In this document: positions 49,324-61,462 of the stretch, one piece after another
Layout: every line of letters starts with the position of its first letter
Numbering within the stretch: position 1 is the first letter of the stretch
Assembly (NCBI GenBank): GCA_037157565.1
Contig: JAZHRO010000039.1
Span: forward strand, 40,858,001 to 40,922,000
Reading direction: 5' to 3'
Source: Thalassia testudinum
Lineage: Eukaryota > Streptophyta > Magnoliopsida > Alismatales > Hydrocharitaceae
Length of the DNA: 64,000 nt
Position numbers and translations under genes: made by a program
The notes under the pieces: model-generated
The model's input: only the letters and a program-made list of their open reading frames with translations
What the model was told of the DNA's origin: nothing
Databases searched by the model: none

Positions 49324-52300
49324 ATGGGAGGAGAGGCCTGGAGGGCGCACGCGGCGCTGGCGCTGGTGCAGGTGCTCTACGGCGGGTACCACGTGGTGAC
49401 GAAGGTGGCGCTGGACGCCGGCGCCAACCAGGTCGTCTTCTGCGTCTTCCGCTGCCTCCTCGCCCTCTCCGTGCTCTCCCCCGTCGCCTTCTTCCGCGAG
49501 CGCCGAACGTGAGTCACCCTCACCCCACTTCCCCCAATGACTCCATCCATCTATCCCCAGGTCCGCCATCGGATCCTGCACCCCTACGCGATGGCTGATT
49601 TCCAAATTTTATCTTCTTCTTCTTCCTCTTCTTCTTCTTCTTCTGAATTTTCTCTTCCTAATTTGTGTTCCGCGATGGGGTTTCGGGAGCGATCCTATCG
49701 ATCTGGAGTCATGTATTGTGAGACTGGTCCGCCAATGAAATGAAATAAGGACGGGACCTACGGAGATATGGATATACATAATTGGATGTAGGAGGGGGAT
49801 CCGATTTAATTTTCGAGCAACCATCGCAAAAGTGAGATGCATCAATTTGCTAAGGCTCGTCAACTGCCTTAAAATGAGTCTAGGTATAGGGATAAGGAAC
49901 CATTGGACCTTGCCCATTCTGATGTATAGACTTCATCCATTAGTGAGATGCATTATATGGTGACATTTCCTTACCACTTCTCAAACTGTGTATGGGTTTT
50001 GTTTCTTTCTAAATTCAAAGAGTTTTAAAGCTGAGAATGAAATTGGAAAATAAGTTCGTTATTTACATACAGATAATAGAGGAGAATATATCAAGGTTCG
50101 AAGTGTCGATATCGATGCCATGTCGATAAATTTTTAAACTGCGTATCATGGATATGCTGTGGAAACACCCGTGTATCAATGTCAAGTTATCGAGGTTATC
50201 GATGATTTAAAATTATCTGTATCAATATTTTCCATGTTGGAGATCTAATCCACTAGTAGAATAGTAGCAAAGTGCGTCAATAGTAGCAGTAGCAGGAGTG
50301 TGCGCTAGCAGCAGCAGCAGCACAACAGATCTTACCGGTGATACGCTGACGGTTTTGCTGGCATGTCGGCGAAACACTTGCATATCAATAACTTTTCCCT
50401 GTCGATATGCCTATTGTCCAAAAATGGCCATATCGTCGGCATGCTGGTAGCATGCCGTCGGTATCTAAAGCACTGGAATATACATCAATGGATTTTTCCA
50501 TCTATCTTAAAGAAGCAAGAATTTGACGGCAATTAACTTGCCTAAGCCACTCCAACAAAATGGGATCACAAAAAAGAAGATCAACACTTGACAGAGATAT
50601 ATTGTAGTATGTTGCATGCAAAGAATATACTGCCTAGAATTTCGACAGTATGCATGATGATAGTATCGAATACGATTAATCGGCTACTACAAGTAAAGTT
50701 GGTAGTTATTTTCCCTTTTCAAAAGTTTTGGAATCTCAAACGCACCGTAAGTTGCTTTTTATATCTTTGGATTTGATTGCTATGTATTTATTATTAACTA
50801 TCTTTGCAACAAGTTTGACAAGAGGACAGGTTGATGCAAATTTGTTGGATTTGATAATGAATGAAAGGGTTGAACATTTCGTTCTGCAATCACAAACAAG
50901 TGCTATGTATTGAGAAACGTGTTCTTTGATCAAGCATCTTCTTAGTGGTTATCTTAAGCAGCTATTTTGCCTAATATTAGATATTTAAAAGATTAGGTAG
51001 AAGAGAAGAAAGAAGACATAAAGCAAGTAGACGATGGTGGGCTTGTCTTTGTTTGTTATTGTGACGTAGATTACATTGTTGATTATGATACAGGAAGATC
51101 TACAATTGACTATCTGTTTAGTCTTGGTACATGTAACAAGAGACAATCGAAGCTGAGTACCGAGCAGCAGTGATGGAAACTTAAGAGATCACATGATTGA
51201 AGCAATTATTAGAAGATCTACATCGACTTACAGATATCTGGTGCATCCTTTTTGTGATAACTAATCTGCAATTCCTCTAGTAGAGAATTTGCACTACTAG
51301 AAAATGCTGTATTGGCGACGGTCTATCCAAATGCCTTGTCGAAGGAGGTGTTGGCGACCGTTTGCAAATTGTTGCCATTATTGGTGACGGTTTTTAAACT
51401 GTTGCTCATGCTAACATTGGCGTTGATTATTATATGGCGAAGAAACATGTTCTTTGCTCAAAAAAAGGATGTTGGAGGGGCAATTGATGACAGTTCTATA
51501 ACTGTCGTTAAAGTATAATGTTGATGGTTTTAACAAAAAAACCATTGTTGAAAAGAAATAAGAAGAATTTAGTTTAAACTTCCATTTGGCGAAAGTTTGT
51601 GTTAAAATCCTTGCAAAAATAAAAAGTTACATTTTAAAATTATTTATCTATCACTGAAATAGGGTTTGAAACCTGCAAAATCCCTCCCACCCTCACCCCC
51701 TTCGTTACTACCCAAAACCCTCTCCGCCTCCCCGTCAGTGACCCCCCCTCCCTTGGCATCCCCTGCCGCTCCCTAGTGACCTTCTCCATTCATCTCCCCC
51801 ACCCACCACCACCTCCCTGTCGCCCCCCCCCCCCCCGACCACTATCCCCCTCCAACAATGCCCCTCCACCACCTCTTCCACCTCCTCGGCCACCACCTGC
51901 TCCCTTCTCCCCTCCCTTGCTGCTTTGTGCTTTGATGACATAATAATCCTAAATGTCTCCTCTGATGTCATAGGAGGTTGCTGACTGATAACGAAGTTCT
52001 TGTCCATGACATCGGAAGGATAGATCAAATCTATCATACAATTGTAAATCTATTTCAAATTATGTTAAATATTATCATATAAAAATATTCATAAAATTAT
52101 AAGTAAATAATCTCCTTGTAACTTACATGTCTATCTTGGTATGATTGATGAATCCATTGCCATTTGCCCCTCACATGTGCATTGTTACGAGTCATCTCAT
52201 AGATTCCAACTCGATCAAGTTGGGCACCCTCATGTGTATCTGACTGCAAGTGTAATAAAAAATTAAGTTATTGTAATTTCTAAAATGTATGTTTTTAATT

Positions 52301-55300
52301 TAGATGATAAATGCATGTACTTACATATCTAGTCTTCATTAAGCCTATACTCATTCAATCCAAATAATGAGTCTGTGGTAGAGCTTTAGTCCTATTATTC
52401 TTGTTTTTCCTAGCTTACTCCTGTAAGAAGGAAATGTTTCAATTAGTAAGTAATTATTCAGGTGTTGTAAAATATAGATAAACATATGATACACATTTAT
52501 TTACCTCCTATTGACACAATTTTACCCATCTCCTAACTTATACCTAAAGGGTTAGAACTTCTATTGTTTGCATTAAGGTACAGTTAAATTTGTTCAAGTA
52601 TGTGTATCTCTAAAGTAATGATGAAAAAAATGTAACCAAAATTAACAACTTTTAAACATCAGGAGACAATGACAAAACATCAAATATAAGACTAAATGAT
52701 AGGCAGTTCAATTGGTTTCCCATTCATCCCATATTGGTACCTCAAAAACCTGAATGGGTCCTAAAATCCAAATAGCTTGCATGATTGAAATATTAACCTA
52801 GTATTTGCCCCATCCCCTTTCCTTTATTCCTATCATTCCCCTATTTTTTCCCTTTCCCCTTTTTTCATGCCAAAATTTTAAAAAATTTCTACAGAATATC
52901 TCCTATAATATAAATTTTTTCCTAAATCCTACATATGGAAAATGAAATCACAAGAATATAAGTGCATACACCCCCCACAACATGTGAGCACATCCTACAT
53001 TTCCTTTATATAAACAAAAATATTCCATCACAACATATATTCCGTAGAATTTATACATTTACATAAAAATAGTTTATTCATTAACATTTATTTAAAAATA
53101 ATTAATTATGAGTTACTAGGTAATAGGATGCCATCTCAAAGAAAAAGAGAATCGGACCATAAGAATTGTGTAAACTACATGTAAAAAAAGAGAATAAAAG
53201 AAAATTACAATTACATATCTATCTAAAAGTTGATAATGCTCATCCTAGGTGGGGAGATAAATAACCTGCAAATCTATCCCCTCAGGTTATTTGGAACTTG
53301 AATTGAGGACTTGTCGTTCCCACTTAAGTGGTATGAGTCTACTCATCAGCTGAGCTACCCGACGGATTCAATTTACATAGCTATCTAACTAATAAGGAAA
53401 TAAAAGAAATTACATTTCCAAACTACAATAATTAGGTGGTGGCTGGTAATGCATAAATAATAGTGCTAGTGATGTACATGGTTGTGTGTTGATGGTGAAG
53501 GAGGTGGTGTTGTTGGTGACTTGAGCAAGAATAGTTGTGTTAAGATGGCCTCACATCTATAAAAGGGCACTTCGTTAGCATTCTGCCAACATATAAAATG
53601 TCACAGTCACGTATAGAAATATATTGCTTCTTCATACGATCTGGAACATATCCTAACAAATTACTAATAAGTTCCTAACCAATAGACTAGGTATAGAATC
53701 AACGTCATAGAACATAATTCCATTGATGCATCTAAGCCCCGCAAGATCTTGCCTGCTGAACCACATGATCTCTACAATGTTGGCATGTCGCCCATAAGGA
53801 AGATGGCATTCTTAGACCACAGGGCGTAGGCACCTTTATGTGATGTAGCTGCTATAACTCATCAGATGAACTATCCTAGAAGAAATGCATATGAATGTGG
53901 CCTCTCATTAGAGAACATGATGTGTTGTTCCATATCCTTGCATTACATCTTAGACGATGTACATTTACATTAATATGAAAAGGCCAATGCTTGTCCTTTC
54001 CCTAAGTTTGCAGTTCAACAGGAACCTCCTCTACCATTTTTGTAGTTACAAACTCCAATTTTTATCTATTAACATGATTATAAGTTAGATCTATATGATC
54101 AAAACCCTAATTTGAGTAGGTCATAAGCACATTGGTCTCAACTAAAACAAATATGATGTCTTCTTTTCATGTCACTGAACAAGAAATTTAAGTATGACTT
54201 TCCACAGGTCATTCAACATCATGCAAATTGTATGTTTTGTTGTTGTTTCATATATAACAATTAAATACATTTAACATCAAGTACTACAAATGATTAAGCT
54301 AAAAGACATGGTTCTTTGAAATTATCTTAAACTAGATACCGATTTCTCACATGATTTTGTTAGAATTTCATCAAGAATGGCATACCAACTTCTTAGATGT
54401 GTGAAACCGAAGATACCTAATTGGATCCATACCCCAAAGAGTAAGAGGAGAAGCACTTGATATGAGCGATTTTGTTATGGGGTAGCGGACTACAACCCCT
54501 TCAAACGAAGTAACGAGGGAAGGGAGAAAGGAGGGGGTGGTGGCCGGTGGGGAGGGGTAGGAGGTGAAGGGGTGTTGTTGGAGGGGGATGGTGGTTGAGA
54601 AGGGAGGAAGGGGAGGGGGTGGTGGCCGACAGGGAGGAGGTGGTGGGAAGGGGAGATGGACGAGGTTGCTAGGGAGCGGACGCGGGGGGGGGGGGGGGGG
54701 GGGGGGGGGGGAGGGGAGGGGGGAAGGTGGTGGTGGGAGGGGGAGGATGGGGGATATGGATAGAGGAGGTTCGTAGGAAGCGGTAGGGGGTGTAGAGGAG
54801 GGGGAGAGGGTTTTGAGTTATGAGGAATGGGGTGAGGGTGGTAGGGATTTTGCAGGTCAAATCCTATTTTGTTGATAATTAAATAATTTTAAGATGTTAC
54901 TTTTTATTTTTTGTTACAGCTTTAACATAAATTGTTGCCAAATGGAAGTTTAAACTAAATTCTTATTTCTTTTTGGCAACGGCTCTTTTGTCAAATCGTC
55001 ATCTCATTGCCAATAATGGTTGTGGTTTGCAAACAGTCACCAATGCCTCCTTTGACAAGGCATTTGGATCAACCAATTGGTGACGATTTCAATAAAAATC
55101 ATCGCTAATAGTATATATCAGTGACGGTTTATAAATCGTCACATAAAACTGTCGCAAATACAGTGTTTTCTTGTAGTGTGAATTCCTTATTAGAGAAATT
55201 GTAGCTTGGTTATCACAAAAAAGATGCATCGGATGCTCTAATGGTTGATATACATCTTTTAATAACTACTTCAACCATTTGATCTCTTAAACTACTCGAT

Positions 55301-58300
55301 ACTCAACTTTAGTTGTCTCTTGCTGCATGTACCCACCATCGTTTGCTTGCTTTATGTCTTCTTTCTTCTCTTCTACTTTATCTTTTAAATATCATATTGG
55401 GAAAAATAGCCTCTTGAGATGACCACCAAGATGATGCTTTATCAAAGACCACATTCCTTGATATATAGCGCTTGTTTGTGATTGGAGAATATCTTCAACC
55501 CTTTCTTTCACTATTGTATCCACCAAATATGCATTAAATTGCCTTCTTGTCAAACTTGCTGCGAAAATAGTTAGGAATAAATACATAGCAAACAAATCCA
55601 AAGACATAGAAGCAACTTATAGTACATTTGAGATTCCAAAGCTTTTGAAAAGGGGAAATAAAGATCGGCTTTACTTGTAGCAACTAATTAATCACATCTG
55701 CTATTGTCCTCATGCATTCTACCTAAAATATAGGCAGTAGATTCTTTTCATGCAACATGCTACAATATATCTTTGCCAAGTGTTGATTCTTCATTTTTGT
55801 GAACCCATGTTGTTTGGGTGTGCTTGGACAAGTTAATTTCTGTCGAATTCTTTCTTCTTTAAGATAACTGGTAAATTCCATTGACGTATATTCCCCCCAT
55901 TATTAGTTGATGATGAACTTGTTTTCCAATTTCATTCTCAACTTTCCCCTTAAACTCTTTGAATTCAGAAAGAACTTTATACTTATCTTTAATAAAGAAA
56001 ACACATACATACCTTGAGAAGTTGTAAGTAAATGTCTCCATCGAATGCATCTTACGAATTGATGAAGTCTTAACTGAACCAAATACATCAAAATGGACAA
56101 GGTCCAACGATTCCTTGTCTCTATACCTAGACTCCTTCAAGGTAGTTGATAAAGCCTTACTGAATTGATACCTAGCACAAACTATCTTCTTGAATGTCTA
56201 ACAAGTGAAGCCTCTGAGCATCTGCCATTGCTTAGCTTATGTTAGCTAACACGTCCAAGTCGTGCATGCCAAAGATCAGTTGTCTTATTCTTCTTAATCT
56301 TATCTATACATGCAATCTCTACAGACATTACATATATAGACTCTAGTCTTTTCCCAATCATGATTACATTGTTAGGAGGCTCGAAATTTCTATAAACCAT
56401 TACATCTTTAGGACCACATGCAACTTAATTTTCAAAGGATATTAGTCTATAAATAAAGAGAAGATTTTTCTTTATACCTATCACATGGTAGGCCTATTGG
56501 AACAGAGCTTCACCTTTTTGGGTGTTGAATGGAGGAACGATTATTGTTGTGGCAGTTTGTGAAATAAGCATCTGAGTTATTGGCTATCACCACAACTTTT
56601 CCTTCTTTATACTCGGATAGATCCACGAGTTTCTTCATATCACCTGTCATGTGGTTTTAGTAACCTGAATCAACAATCCAATCATTAGCAGTCTACCTTT
56701 TCAGAAGTGTCTAGTATTAAGGCCACTTCTCCTTTGTCAATCTCCATTGAGGCTTGCAATGTCTTTTGGCTTGTCATTTGAAGTTGTAGAATTGCCTTTA
56801 GTTGACTTTTTTTTAGACCAACAGTCACATGTCAAATGCCCCTTCTAGCCACAATTAAAGCATTTGCCACATTTTGGTCAAGTATTATTTTATGATCACT
56901 CACCTTGATTTGATTGTGCTCCTCACTTGAACTTTCGTTATAGTTGTTGCTTCCTTGAGGGTGACTTGTTTTTCTTGGGCATATATTGAACTGGTTCTTC
57001 TAGCTCAACTCTTCTCTTTGTCTAAGCAAGGCTTCCTCTCCACTCGTTAATGATATACTAGCCATTTGCTTGGCTAAAGTCTCATAATTTGCTTAAGGAC
57101 TTTCTAATTCTAATAAAGTGGGTTGAGTAGGACATCTAAATATAGATGTCAAAAAAGCACCATAGTTCTATTACTGCCTAAAAAGAAAACTATATTTCAA
57201 TTGCAAGCTATAGATGATAATTCTCCTCATCCGAGACACTTATTTTTTAATCTAGATCTAATTGAGAGATCTTGCAACATAGAGAGCACACTTCCAAGAA
57301 ATACTAAAAGATTGTCACCTCTCCTTGTTTGAGTGCCATCAACTCATTCTTTAATGATTGCAATTTTACATCATTTTTGCATAAAAAGAGCATGAAGAGT
57401 GCATCTCATGTTTCCTTCAATGTAGTTGCCTCCAAAATGTGCTCAATCAATTCCTCCTCGATTGTCCTGAGTACAAACATTGCCTTACTAATCTTAATCT
57501 TCCATTTCTTTAATACATCTACACACTCAACTAGTAGAGGTATGATGTCATCCCCTTTAACAATCTTTCAAAAGTCTTGTCCTTGTAGTTTAGACTCATA
57601 TAGGTTTTCCAATAACTATAATTTTTTTTGTTCAACTTTTTTATTATTATGGTCGAGTTAACGATATCCATGATTGCATGTTGGAGGGTCCTCAAACTTT
57701 GTTAATAAAATTGGTCCGAAATCAATTTATTACATAGCCTCGGATTGTGCACGAATAGGGCCTCCTCTTAATGATACTAAAAATGTAATTGTCCACATTG
57801 ACAGAGTCGTACTTAACGATACTAAGAATTTAACTAACCACTTTAATAGAGTCTCCCTTTAGCAATTTTAAGTTTTTTTTTTGAAAAGCAACGATTTTAA
57901 GAATTTAATCAACCACATTGATAGTATCTCCCTTTAAAAGTAGACTTTTGAAACTTTGACAAAGGATATAGCCTCCTTGATCTTAATTTTAGAGTAGACT
58001 TAAATACCAACAAAAACCTTACTTTTATATCAAATGTTGGATTTCATAAGACCTTATTATATGAAAGACCAATTCAAATATTTAATCTTGCAAGCATGAA
58101 TACATATAACTATATTAACTCATGGACAAAAAGGTAATACCTACATAGCTATATTAACTCATGGATAAAAGATAACATCCACTCACCGAAGTCACCACTC
58201 CCTCTCACCACTAACCACCATTATATCAATCGAGATAATCTAAAAGGAATCAAGAATGTAGATTTATGTGAAATATTCCAGAAAAAGTTGATATTGTTTT

Positions 58301-60897
58301 TTTTTCTCTAATAGACATGTTAAAAAATATCTTTTTGCTTATATCTTGTGCATCGTGATAGAATTGTTAAATGACCTCCATAATTAGATTTTCAAATTGA
58401 TTTGTAACATATCGACACCAATTAAATACATGTTGTTTGGAATTTTTAATCTAATGACCTGCAATAATTATTTTTAAAAAAATATAATTAAGGTGAGTGG
58501 TGAGAAAGATATAAATGATGTGTACTTGAGTGGTGATTAGTTATTATTATTTATTTATAAATTAATATAATTATTTTTTATACATGATTTGATAAAGTTA
58601 TATATATCAGTATCTACGTGATTAAATATTTGAATAGATATTTGATATATTAAGATCTTGTGTAATCTAACATCATCTACCCATAGTTTCCTTGAAATAT
58701 TATTCACTCTTTCAAGTGCCAACGTCCCATCGATTTGGATCTCTCTAGAAACGACATGTAAATTTCTTCGAAATGCTCTATACTGCATCCTCCCGGCAGT
58801 TCACACGTCAAGCAGTGCCACTGCCTTCTCCTATCACTTTCTTTCTCTCCGTCTGGATGCCGACGACGACGATGGGCAAGTGAGGAGGGGAGGCGTGGAG
58901 GTGGAGGGTGCACGTGGCGCTAACGCTGGTGTAGTTGCTCAACGGTGGGCATCACATGGTGACGAAGGTGGCGCTGGAAGTCAGTGCCAACGTGGTCGTC
59001 CACTCCCTTGTCGCCCTCTCCATCCTCACACCCATCGCCTTCTTCCTTGAGCGCAACAGGTTAAGCCCATGTGTCTCCCTCACCTGATCAGGGCTTTCTG
59101 CATTGCTCCAGAAGTTTTTCTTAGTGCTCCTCTCTCCTCTGATGTCATTGGGTTTTGTAACTGAAACCGTTCGCATCAAATAGTATGGTGAGATGGTTTC
59201 GTATCTTATTGTGATTTAGGCGGAGGACCTTGAGAAGTGTGCTTTTTGCGGTAGCCAGTTTGCTTGGATCAACTTAAGAAGAAGGGGAAAAGGACGGGTA
59301 AACAAGAGATAGTTGGTGGGTGGATGTAGGAGTGGGATCTATCATCGAATTGAATCTCAGACAATTAGCGCGATAGAGTTAGCCATCTGTGATCTAGAGC
59401 CTTCTGTCAGCATGTACGAAACCGTGCGAGGGTTAGTTTAGTTACATTGCATCTTCAGATGCTGCATGTAGTCGTGTAACTCGTCGGTACGTTTCATGAT
59501 ATGCAGGAAAAGCTCTGTTGCTATCTGAGGTTACACGTGGAAGAGATTCCACTTGTTGCATTTCTGAAGCACCTGTGGCTGGAGTCATGGGGATGTTCGT
59601 GAAGTAAGGATTTGTGATGGAACTTTTACATGTTTCTCTGTTCAATTTGTGGAAGTCTTGGTGCTGGCGAGATCTAGTTTTATTGAGAGCAACCTTATGT
59701 TGCTCAACATATTGATGGGGGGCAACTGCACCACTGCCCTGTTTTGGATCCATATGCAGGAAAGGTTATGGGATTTGGTTAAAATTTGTGCTCACATTGG
59801 TGGCAGATTGGAAGGCAATCTCTCAACATAAGGTGGCATCAGTGACAAATTGGAAGGCAAATCTCTCAACAAAAGGTGGCATCAGTGCAAAAGCCAACTT
59901 ATTTAGACTGAAGGGCTAGTGGCAAGGCTAAAATTGTGTGCAACTGGGATATTTCTACTATCGGTGAGTGGGGGGAGAAGGAAAGCTGGGGTAGTTCTTT
60001 TTGAGAGGGATGCATGCAAATGGCATATAGAAGGCAAGGAGTGTGGTGGACACTTGGGACAGCTATATCACTATGGTTAGAAGGGATTTGGCTGAATCAC
60101 TGTTACAATGCATTATAATTGTTAAATTGCATAAACTCTCCCCTGCACTTGCCATAAAAGCATTAGAAAATCTATTTTGTGAAACTCAGAGTTGATGACA
60201 TCTTGGTTTTCCTGGTTGACAGAAGGGCTCACCTTCCAATAACTCGTCAACTCATTGTATCATTCTTCGTACTTGGAGTGACAGGGTAAATTCAACAAAT
60301 TCAACTCTTATGTTTGGCATAAATTGTTTCCTCTCTACGTCAATTACATTGCTAGTTCAAGTATATCGAATTAACATTGCAATTAAATGGTTTCCTTAGG
60401 ATATTTGGGAACCAACTCCTATTCCTTCTTGGTCTTAGCTACACGAATCCGACCTATGCTGCAGCAACTCAGCCAGCAATACCAGTTTTTACATTTATCT
60501 TAGCTGCTCTAATGGGGTGAGTTTATAAGTTTCCCTTGTCAATGTCATAAAAGCTTCTTTAGCTGCAGATTTCTGATTCCAGTCCTCACTTTCTCTCCTT
60601 TGCAGCACTGAAGTAGTGAATGTTTGTAGACTTGAAGGTCTGGTAAAGATTGGTGGCACATTCATCTGTATTTTTGGTGCTTCTTTTATGGCTGTGTACA
60701 AAGGTCCAGCTATAGTAGGAAAAGATTTCGTCAATTCTTCGTTTCTAGTGGATATCGATATAAGTGCTGCATCGCATCCTGAACTTATTGGATGGTTACC
60801 CTCTAAGATGCTGGCACTTGGTTTGGAGAAGTGGCACCTCGGTGTTTTATGCTTGATTGGGAATTGTTTTTGCATGGCTATGTATTTAGCTCTCCAG
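49324..60897 (+). CDS. WAT1-related (nodulin MtN21/EamA-type) transporter, first four exons
   Basis: Membrane transporter of the plant DMT/UMAMIT group, which moves auxin or amino acids across plasma or vacuolar membranes; the substrate here is unknown. Exons: 49324-49508, 60223-60285, 60400-60516, 60606-60897, all GT-AG with matching phases, giving 219 residues. Exon 1 ([20 protein letters not shown]) carries [20 protein letters not shown] of the first membrane helix pair. Exon 2 gives [15 protein letters not shown], exon 3 [20 protein letters not shown] and [20 protein letters not shown], and exon 4 [20 protein letters not shown] followed by a loop and a further helix ending at MYLALQ. This is about the first EamA half; full proteins have about 380 residues. 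Later exons lie past the right edge or are lost. Intron 1 is 10.7 kb and contains a decayed copy of exon 1, so the pairing of this exon 1 with exons 2-4 is inferred from phase and family conservation. Confidence 0.88.
49509..50510 (+). other. WAT1-like intron 1, first kilobase
   Basis: Donor AAC|GTGAGT. Contains a (CTT)n run (49616-49642) and, at about 50100-50470, a stretch with many ATCGAT/TGTCGATA-like words of unknown origin. No coding content. Confidence 0.5.
50511..51291 (+). pseudogene. Rearranged copia fragment, left arm of an inverted repeat
   Basis: The plus strand encodes the C-terminal integrase part of a copia element ([18 protein letters not shown]), a VSPFEKLW-like region, and then directly RNase H ([19 protein letters not shown]). 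Reverse transcriptase between them is missing. Its reverse complement matches 55179-55860 over almost the whole length, including the integrase-to-RNase H junction around AGAAGAGAAGAAAGAAGACA. It stops exactly where the CACTA end begins. Many stops. Confidence 0.75.
53211..53388 (-). mobile_element. tRNA-derived SINE inside the CACTA element
   Basis: The minus strand starts with a very tRNA-like head, GGGTAGCTCAGCTGATGAG (plus 53341-53359), the canonical A-box region, and has a degenerate B-box AATTCAAGTTCC about 50 bp on. Flanks TTACATATCTATCTAA (53211-53226) and TTACATAGCTATCTAA (53373-53388) are a 16-bp target duplication with one mismatch. The poly-A tail is eroded. The fold is incomplete for a functional tRNA. 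Confidence 0.75.
54684..54711. repeat. Poly-G tract (28 G)
   Basis: Uninterrupted G run in the right CACTA arm. The opposite arm has a shorter C run (about 51826-51837). Its true length may be unreliable. Confidence 0.7.
55179..57672 (-). mobile_element. Internally deleted Ty1/copia element, minus strand
   Basis: Read on the minus strand: gag starts ATG at 57671 ([21 protein letters not shown]); a zinc knuckle with one stop lies at 56862-56821 ([13 protein letters not shown]); protease WIVDSG and HMTGDMKKL lies near 56690-56640; integrase is at 56140-55860 ([34 protein letters not shown]), with its C-terminal part in 55860-55620. RNase H follows at about 55330-55185 (LKQLLKDV-like, [15 protein letters not shown]). 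Reverse transcriptase is deleted. The frame ends where the CACTA right end starts. Many stops; neither LTR was identified. Confidence 0.75.
57700..58870. other. WAT1-like intron 1, stretch without genes
   Basis: AT-rich. A 43-44-bp direct repeat (CTATATTAACTCATGGA(C/T)AAAA, near 58110 and 58152) is visible. The 5' LTR of the minus copia should lie here but could not be delimited. Confidence 0.45.
58871..59060 (+). pseudogene. Decayed second copy of WAT1-like exon 1
   Basis: The plus strand reads [15 protein letters not shown], stop, then [39 protein letters not shown]. It follows exon 1 at 49324 nearly residue by residue ([30 protein letters not shown]). CAG has become TAG, about 18 bp are missing after SAN, and the start region carries an insertion (ATGGGCAAGTGA). 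The donor position has GGTTAAG instead of CGTGAG. It lies 1.16 kb before exon 2, a more usual intron length than 10.7 kb. Similarity seems to extend weakly into flanking DNA (TGGATGTAGGAG at 49783 and 59320). Confidence 0.85.
59061..60222 (+). other. WAT1-like intron 1, 3' end
   Basis: No further exon seen. Contains the 42-bp tandem repeat at 59804-59888 and ends with the exon 2 acceptor GGTTGACAG. Confidence 0.55.
59804..59888. repeat. Tandem repeat, period 42 bp
   Basis: ATTGGAAGGCAA(A)TCTCTCAACA(T/A)AAGGTGGCATCAGTG occurs twice in a row. Confidence 0.85.
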
Positions 60898-61328
60898 GTA
60901 CATAAAATGTGTTAGTCTACCTAAAGTTAACGACTTAGATATTGACAATTGTAGAAGGATTTGATACCATGCTTATTTTATAGTATGTGGGATACAAGGT
61001 GACACCACTTTTACAGGAGTGCAGGTTGATATGATTAATATGTAAATCAAGCACTTTTGCACATAGCCAGGAGCATTAGTGAGATACATATGCACCACAT
61101 GCTATGATTCATTCTAGGCATGTAGTTATGTATGACCACCTATTATATGAAATTTTCATAGTATTGGGTTTTTGTTAGTACTTGAAGATTTTCAAACCCA
61201 TAGCAATGGCTACCTATTCATTGATAATCCAATTAAACAACTTTCCTGAGTGACCTGTTTCTTGAAAATTGAATGCATAATTGGTTCTATAGTTTTTCTT
61301 TACATGTATGCTTTAAATAGGAAGTATT
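60898..61328 (+). other. WAT1-like intron 4, left of the copia element
   Basis: Begins CAG|GTACAT. The family's next exon was not found here. Confidence 0.55.
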
Positions 61329-61462
61329 TGTTAAAATGTATCTTGAGGGGTTTATGCTATTTTTTATCTTTTGTTGGACACTTATGTAATTTACCGAGCG
61401 TCTCTCTACTATGAGAGGCTAGGGTTTCTTTATTGAATAAGATATCTTCATTTCCCTTCACA
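61329..61462 (+). repeat. 5' LTR of the right-edge copia element
   Basis: 134 bp, TG to CA. The layout matches the LTR at 29305. The start could instead be 61372 (TGTTGGACAC), giving 91 bp; the 3' partner is outside the window. Confidence 0.6.

Larger units (their letters stand above)
51292..55178. mobile_element. Non-autonomous CACTA (En/Spm-type) transposon
   Basis: It begins CACTACTAGAAAATGCTGTA and ends, reverse-complemented, CACTACAAGAAAACACTGTA. Inverted similarity continues for roughly 600 bp per arm. The 19-bp word GTTTAAACTTCCATTTGGC occurs at 51572-51590 and inverted at 54937-54955, and both arms have a C/G-rich segment (about 51680-51900 and 54500-54850). Sub-terminal GGCGAC, GTGACGGTTT and TTGCAAA words recur, as is usual for CACTA. 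The interior (51930-54480) shows no transposase. A 3-bp target duplication is not evident (TTG against TGA). Confidence 0.82.

Noticed and set aside
49054..49605. Frames of 152 aa (+) and 170 aa (-) across the WAT1-like exon 1
   Set aside because: The first is the real exon read in from the 5' leader through the (CT)n repeat; the second is its antisense shadow.
53341..53372. tRNA-like D-arm (GTAGCTCAGCTGATGAG), considered as a tRNA gene
   Set aside because: No acceptor stem or anticodon arm could be formed; the flanking 16-bp duplications identify a SINE.
54564..54860. Gly-rich (+) and Pro-rich (-) frames
   Set aside because: Products of the G-rich CACTA arm and its poly-G run.
51292..55178. 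Active CACTA transposon
   Set aside because: No transposase frame in the interior and no target duplication at the ends.
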